36,463 nt of DNA. Origin: Burkholderiaceae bacterium. Its GTDB lineage: Bacteria; Pseudomonadota; Gammaproteobacteria; Burkholderiales; Burkholderiaceae. Location of the stretch: the NCBI GenBank assembly GCA_028871175.1, contig JAGWNU010000014.1, forward strand, positions 1 through 36,463, written 5' to 3'. The position numbers and the translations under genes were made by a program. Below the pieces are notes generated by a model, which saw nothing but the letters and a program-made list of their open reading frames with translations, made no database searches and was not told where the DNA came from. Of the stretch, positions 34,114-36,463 are shown one piece after another (the first letter of the stretch is position 1; every line of letters starts with the position of its first letter).

Positions 34114-34186
34114 GGATGACGGGCAGCGGGGGGCTTTTCGATGGATGCCATCTTGCCGGGCAAGCTGCCAAATCGAAGAAGCGAGA

Positions 34187-34237
34187 AAGCCGCCCAAAAG
34201 GCGGCTTTTCTTTGAAATACCCCTCCACCGAGGGGTA
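34187..34237 (-). terminator. Two tandem hairpins between flhB and flhA
   Basis: On the minus strand, flhB is followed first by an 8-bp perfect stem TACCCCTC/GAGGGGTA with a 4-nt loop (34237-34218). Eleven bases later comes a second 8-bp perfect stem AAGCCGCC/GGCGGCTT with a 5-nt loop (34207-34187), which runs into TCTCGCTTCTTC. The T tail is moderate in this direction; on the plus strand it is better (TTCTTT). It may be a partial terminator, attenuator or processing site inside the flagellar block. Confidence 0.55.
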
Positions 34238-34278
34238 CGGAAGCGGCAATGGCTGCCGCCCGCTCGAACAACAACGGC

Positions 34279-35442
34279 TTACACGTCGTCGGGCTCGTCT
34301 TCGGGGTCCGGCTGTGGCCCTGGGTCCATATCGGCCGGCACCGGCAGGTCGGTCGGGCGCACCGGGGCACGGCCACCCACCTGATGCAGGCGGCGCAGCT
34401 GGTAGACGTAGGCCAGCACTTCGGCAACAGCCGCGTAAAGCGCTTCCGGAATCTGGTGGCCGATCTCGGTATGGCGATACAGCGCACGGGCCAGCGGCGG
34501 CGCTTCCAGAATCGGGATCTTGTGCTCGGTCCCCAGCTCGCGGATCTTGGCCGCCACCATGTCGGCGCCCTTGGCCACGACACGGGGTGCGCCACCCTCC
34601 GTCTCGGAATAACGCAGTGCCACGGCGTAGTGCGTCGGGTTGGTGACGATGACGTCCGCCTTGGGCACGTCAGCCATCATGCGGCGTTGGGCCACCTGGC
34701 GCTGCATCGCGCGGATACGGCCCTTGACGTGCGGGTCGCCTTCGGACTCGCGATGCTCCTTGCGCACTTCCTCCTTGGTCATGCGGTGCTTGCGGGCGTA
34801 CTGCCACAGCGCCAACGGCACGTCGACGGCAGCCACCAGCAGCATCACGGCCGCCATGCACAGGAAGGCCACGCCTGCCACGTGCATGGTGTCGCCCATG
34901 GCGGTGCGCAGGTCCTGCTGCGGCAATTCGATGAAGTCCGCCCGGTAATGCCGGATCAGCCACCAGCCGACCCCCGCCACCAACGCCAGCTTGATGAGCA
35001 GGCGGGGCAACTCGAGCAGGCCTTCGACCGAGAACATGCGCGTGAGGCCCTGCAGCTTGAACAGGCGCGTGATGTCGGGCGTCAGCGGCTTGAAGGAAAT
35101 CGCCCCGCGCGTGAGCGCCAGCGGCGACAGCGCGGCCAGCACCAGCAGCACCAGCAGCCCGCCCAGCACCACGGCCAAAGGCGTGAACTGCGCGGCCACA
35201 TAGGTCCACTGGTCCTGCGCGCGCGTGTAGTCGTAACGGTGGAATTCCAGACACCGCGCCAGGAACGCCGACGCGGCACGCACGATCGACTCGCCCATCA
35301 CCCACAGCCCGCCGGCGCTGACGGCCAGCAGGGCGAACGAACCCAGTTCCCGTGATCTGGGAACATCGCCTTCCTCGCGCGCCTGCTCGAGGCGCCTCGG
35401 AGAGGCGGGTTCGGTTTTTTCGAGATCGCTTTCTTCGGACAT
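34279..35442 (-). CDS. flhB: Flagellar export switch protein FlhB
   Basis: Inner-membrane export component that switches substrate specificity from hook to filament, 387 aa. Four hydrophobic segments lie between about residues 35 and 210. The cytoplasmic domain carries the autocleavage motif NPTH (268-271) within VIVTNPTHYAVAL, and the KEEVRKEHRESEGDP linker precedes it. The C-terminal tail beyond about 355 is Pro/Asp-rich (PVPADMDPGPQPDPEDEPD) and variable in the family. ATG 35442; a clear ribosome site is not seen. First gene of the block; a GATAAT at 35480-35475 on the minus strand might be a -10 box. Confidence 0.97.
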   Translation of the reverse strand: MSEESDLEKTEPASPRRLEQAREEGDVPRSRELGSFALLAVSAGGLWVMGESIVRAASAFLARCLEFHRYDYTRAQDQWTYVAAQFTPLAVVLGGLLVLLVLAALSPLALTRGAISFKPLTPDITRLFKLQGLTRMFSVEGLLELPRLLIKLALVAGVGWWLIRHYRADFIELPQQDLRTAMGDTMHVAGVAFLCMAAVMLLVAAVDVPLALWQYARKHRMTKEEVRKEHRESEGDPHVKGRIRAMQRQVAQRRMMADVPKADVIVTNPTHYAVALRYSETEGGAPRVVAKGADMVAAKIRELGTEHKIPILEAPPLARALYRHTEIGHQIPEALYAAVAEVLAYVYQLRRLHQVGGRAPVRPTDLPVPADMDPGPQPDPEDEPDDV

Positions 35443-35538
35443 GCCGGATGTGCGAGGGGGACATGGACGACCGCATTATCCCGACCCGATCAGCCCATCG
35501 AAGCGCAAAGAAGACGCCTTGAAAGCACGCTTATCAAC

Positions 35539-35565
35539 AAAAAGCCGGCACAAACCGTGTCGGCT
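35539..35565 (-). terminator. Rho-independent terminator after the NosL-like gene
   Basis: Minus-strand hairpin AGCCGACAC/GTGCCGGCT, 9-bp stem with one mismatch, 5-nt loop, followed by TTTTGTT. It lies about 155 bases beyond the stop at 35721 and upstream of flhB, so it insulates the flagellar genes. Confidence 0.65.
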
Positions 35566-35720
35566 GAACGACGCTCCCCGGGTCCATCCCGCACAGTGGC
35601 CGCTGCTGGAGCTCGCCGTCATTCGGCCGTAGCGCCTCAGACCCCGGGGTGCCAGCGCCGCCTGCCTCCCCCTTTGGCTCGGGACGGTCGGCCCATGGCT
35701 GCACAGACACACCGGCCCCC

Positions 35721-36329
35721 CTAGATGCGATCTGCCGCGCGATGCATGCGGTGCGGCTCGAGATCCTGCAACCGTTCAGCCGTGATATCCGCCGGACGCA
35801 TCACCACGCCGCCGTTGCGCGCGATGAACTGCCGCGCATCCGCCGGATTCCGGAACGCGGGAAGATTGCCGCGCCGCATGGGTCCCGGGACCGTCGATCC
35901 CCACACGTAAACAGCTTGCTGTGCCGGAACCCAACCGCCGTCGCCCGTGGCATGCACGTAGCTGGCCGCAACCTCCGCGGCCTCACGCCCTGGTGCATAG
36001 CGCTGCAGGTTGCGCAGGTAGATGAACAGGCTCAGCGGTGAATCGAAGAAGTACGCATCGCCGTTGGCAAAAATAAGTTGCGCAGCCCACTCGGGATGGC
36101 GAGAGGGAAAGACCCCGCAGACGGGGCAACGGGCGCCAGCGGGAACCGGTCGCGGGGCATCCCGCTGCAGTCCGGAGCGCGGATCGTAAGGCACGGCCGG
36201 CGCGACAAAGCAGATCTCGTCAGGTAACTGCGGCTCGGCATGGAGCGCTGTACGCCCGACGAACCACCAGAGAGACCAGAGCGTTGCAAGCACTGCGCCC
36301 ATTGCCAACAGCGGGCGGCGCGTCGTCAT
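35721..36329 (-). CDS. NosL-like copper-chaperone-family protein
   Basis: Protein of 202 aa resembling NosL, the copper-delivery protein for nitrous oxide reductase. The diagnostic Cys pair lies in ARCPVCG (Cys68, Cys71), followed by FPSRHPEWAAQLIFANGDAY and FFDSPLSLFIYL, as in NosL. The motif normally ends CGM; here it is CGV, so a presumed copper-ligand methionine is lost. The N-terminus is one hydrophobic helix (about 7-28) without a lipobox cysteine, so it is anchored or secreted but not lipidated. The ATG at 36329 has GGAG upstream. No nos genes are in the window, so it may serve another copper or envelope role. Confidence 0.75.
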   Translation of the reverse strand: MTTRRPLLAMGAVLATLWSLWWFVGRTALHAEPQLPDEICFVAPAVPYDPRSGLQRDAPRPVPAGARCPVCGVFPSRHPEWAAQLIFANGDAYFFDSPLSLFIYLRNLQRYAPGREAAEVAASYVHATGDGGWVPAQQAVYVWGSTVPGPMRRGNLPAFRNPADARQFIARNGGVVMRPADITAERLQDLEPHRMHRAADRI

Positions 36330-36463
36330 GGCCCGCTCCATCGAACGGCGCGGGTACCGCAGGCAAAGACTGCGCTGGACGGAAGATGACAGCGACGGAT
36401 CACCAGTGAAAGCTCCAAGGGAAGCCAGCCGTTGCGGCTGCCCCACTGACCAGAGACGGAACG

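Noticed and set aside
29717-34119. Very long plus-strand open frames (783 and 684 codons) opposite flhF and flhA
   Set aside because: They mirror well-conserved flagellar genes, have no recognisable domains and show the His/Gln/Arg-rich composition typical of antisense frames in GC-rich DNA.
1-36463. Mobile elements, CRISPR arrays, tRNA or defence systems
   Set aside because: No transposase, integrase, long terminal repeats, regularly spaced repeats, tRNA-like cloverleaf or defence-type protein was seen on either strand.

Overview
The window is a GC-rich (roughly two thirds G+C by eye) chromosomal segment from a betaproteobacterium. A Burkholderiaceae member close to Ralstonia is the best fit. 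The reasons are the flhB-flhA-flhF-flhG-fliA order, an acdS gene divergent from its Lrp-type regulator, a type II (eukaryote-like) ilvE, a CitA-type citrate symporter, and many small regulator/enzyme pairs. The genus is inferred from gene content and protein similarity remembered from the families; no search was run. I see no tRNA, rRNA, IS element, phage gene or CRISPR array.

Layout. Positions 1-6.3 kb hold unlinked accessory genes: a GAF-GGDEF diguanylate cyclase, a dienelactone hydrolase, a DUF1304 membrane protein, a secreted PEBP-like protein, a secreted protein of unknown role, an NmrA-like reductase with an AraC regulator just upstream, and a tiny cupin. Positions 6.3-10.9 kb are metabolic: an alkB alkane hydroxylase with a readable promoter and a possible TetR operator, an alpha/beta hydrolase closely following ilvE, and an ECHDC3-like crotonase relative. 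Positions 10.9-18.2 kb are three regulator/target units: an M20 amidohydrolase plus YfcC-type transporter divergent from a LysR gene, an SDR divergent from a second LysR gene, and a cupin divergent from a third. Positions 18.2-22.2 kb hold a citrate-type MFS symporter with a ModA-like periplasmic protein, then the acdR/acdS pair for ACC deamination. Positions 22.3-28.3 kb hold an arylamine N-acetyltransferase, a YggT protein, a small glycine-zipper lipoprotein, a DJ-1/AraC regulator divergent from a cysteine hydrolase, an unknown protein, and a purine (NCS2) permease.

Positions 28.6-35.4 kb form one minus-strand flagellar block: flhB, flhA (export gate), flhF and flhG (flagellar placement and number) and fliA (sigma-28). 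It ends in a strong terminator after fliA. flhA/flhF overlap by 4 bases, and flhF/flhG and flhG/fliA are 8-13 bases apart. flhB is set apart from flhA by 164 bases holding two hairpins. The window closes with a NosL-like protein.

Most of the window looks like ordinary accessory chromosome. The points most worth a second look are the FlhG protein that keeps its FlhF-activating motif but has lost the ATP-binding P-loop, the hairpins between flhB and flhA, an orphan terminator upstream of the small cupin, a symmetrical hairpin at the start of the purine permease transcript, the 8-3-8 palindrome beside a TTG-initiated LysR gene, and the pairing of an MFS symporter with a periplasmic binding protein.
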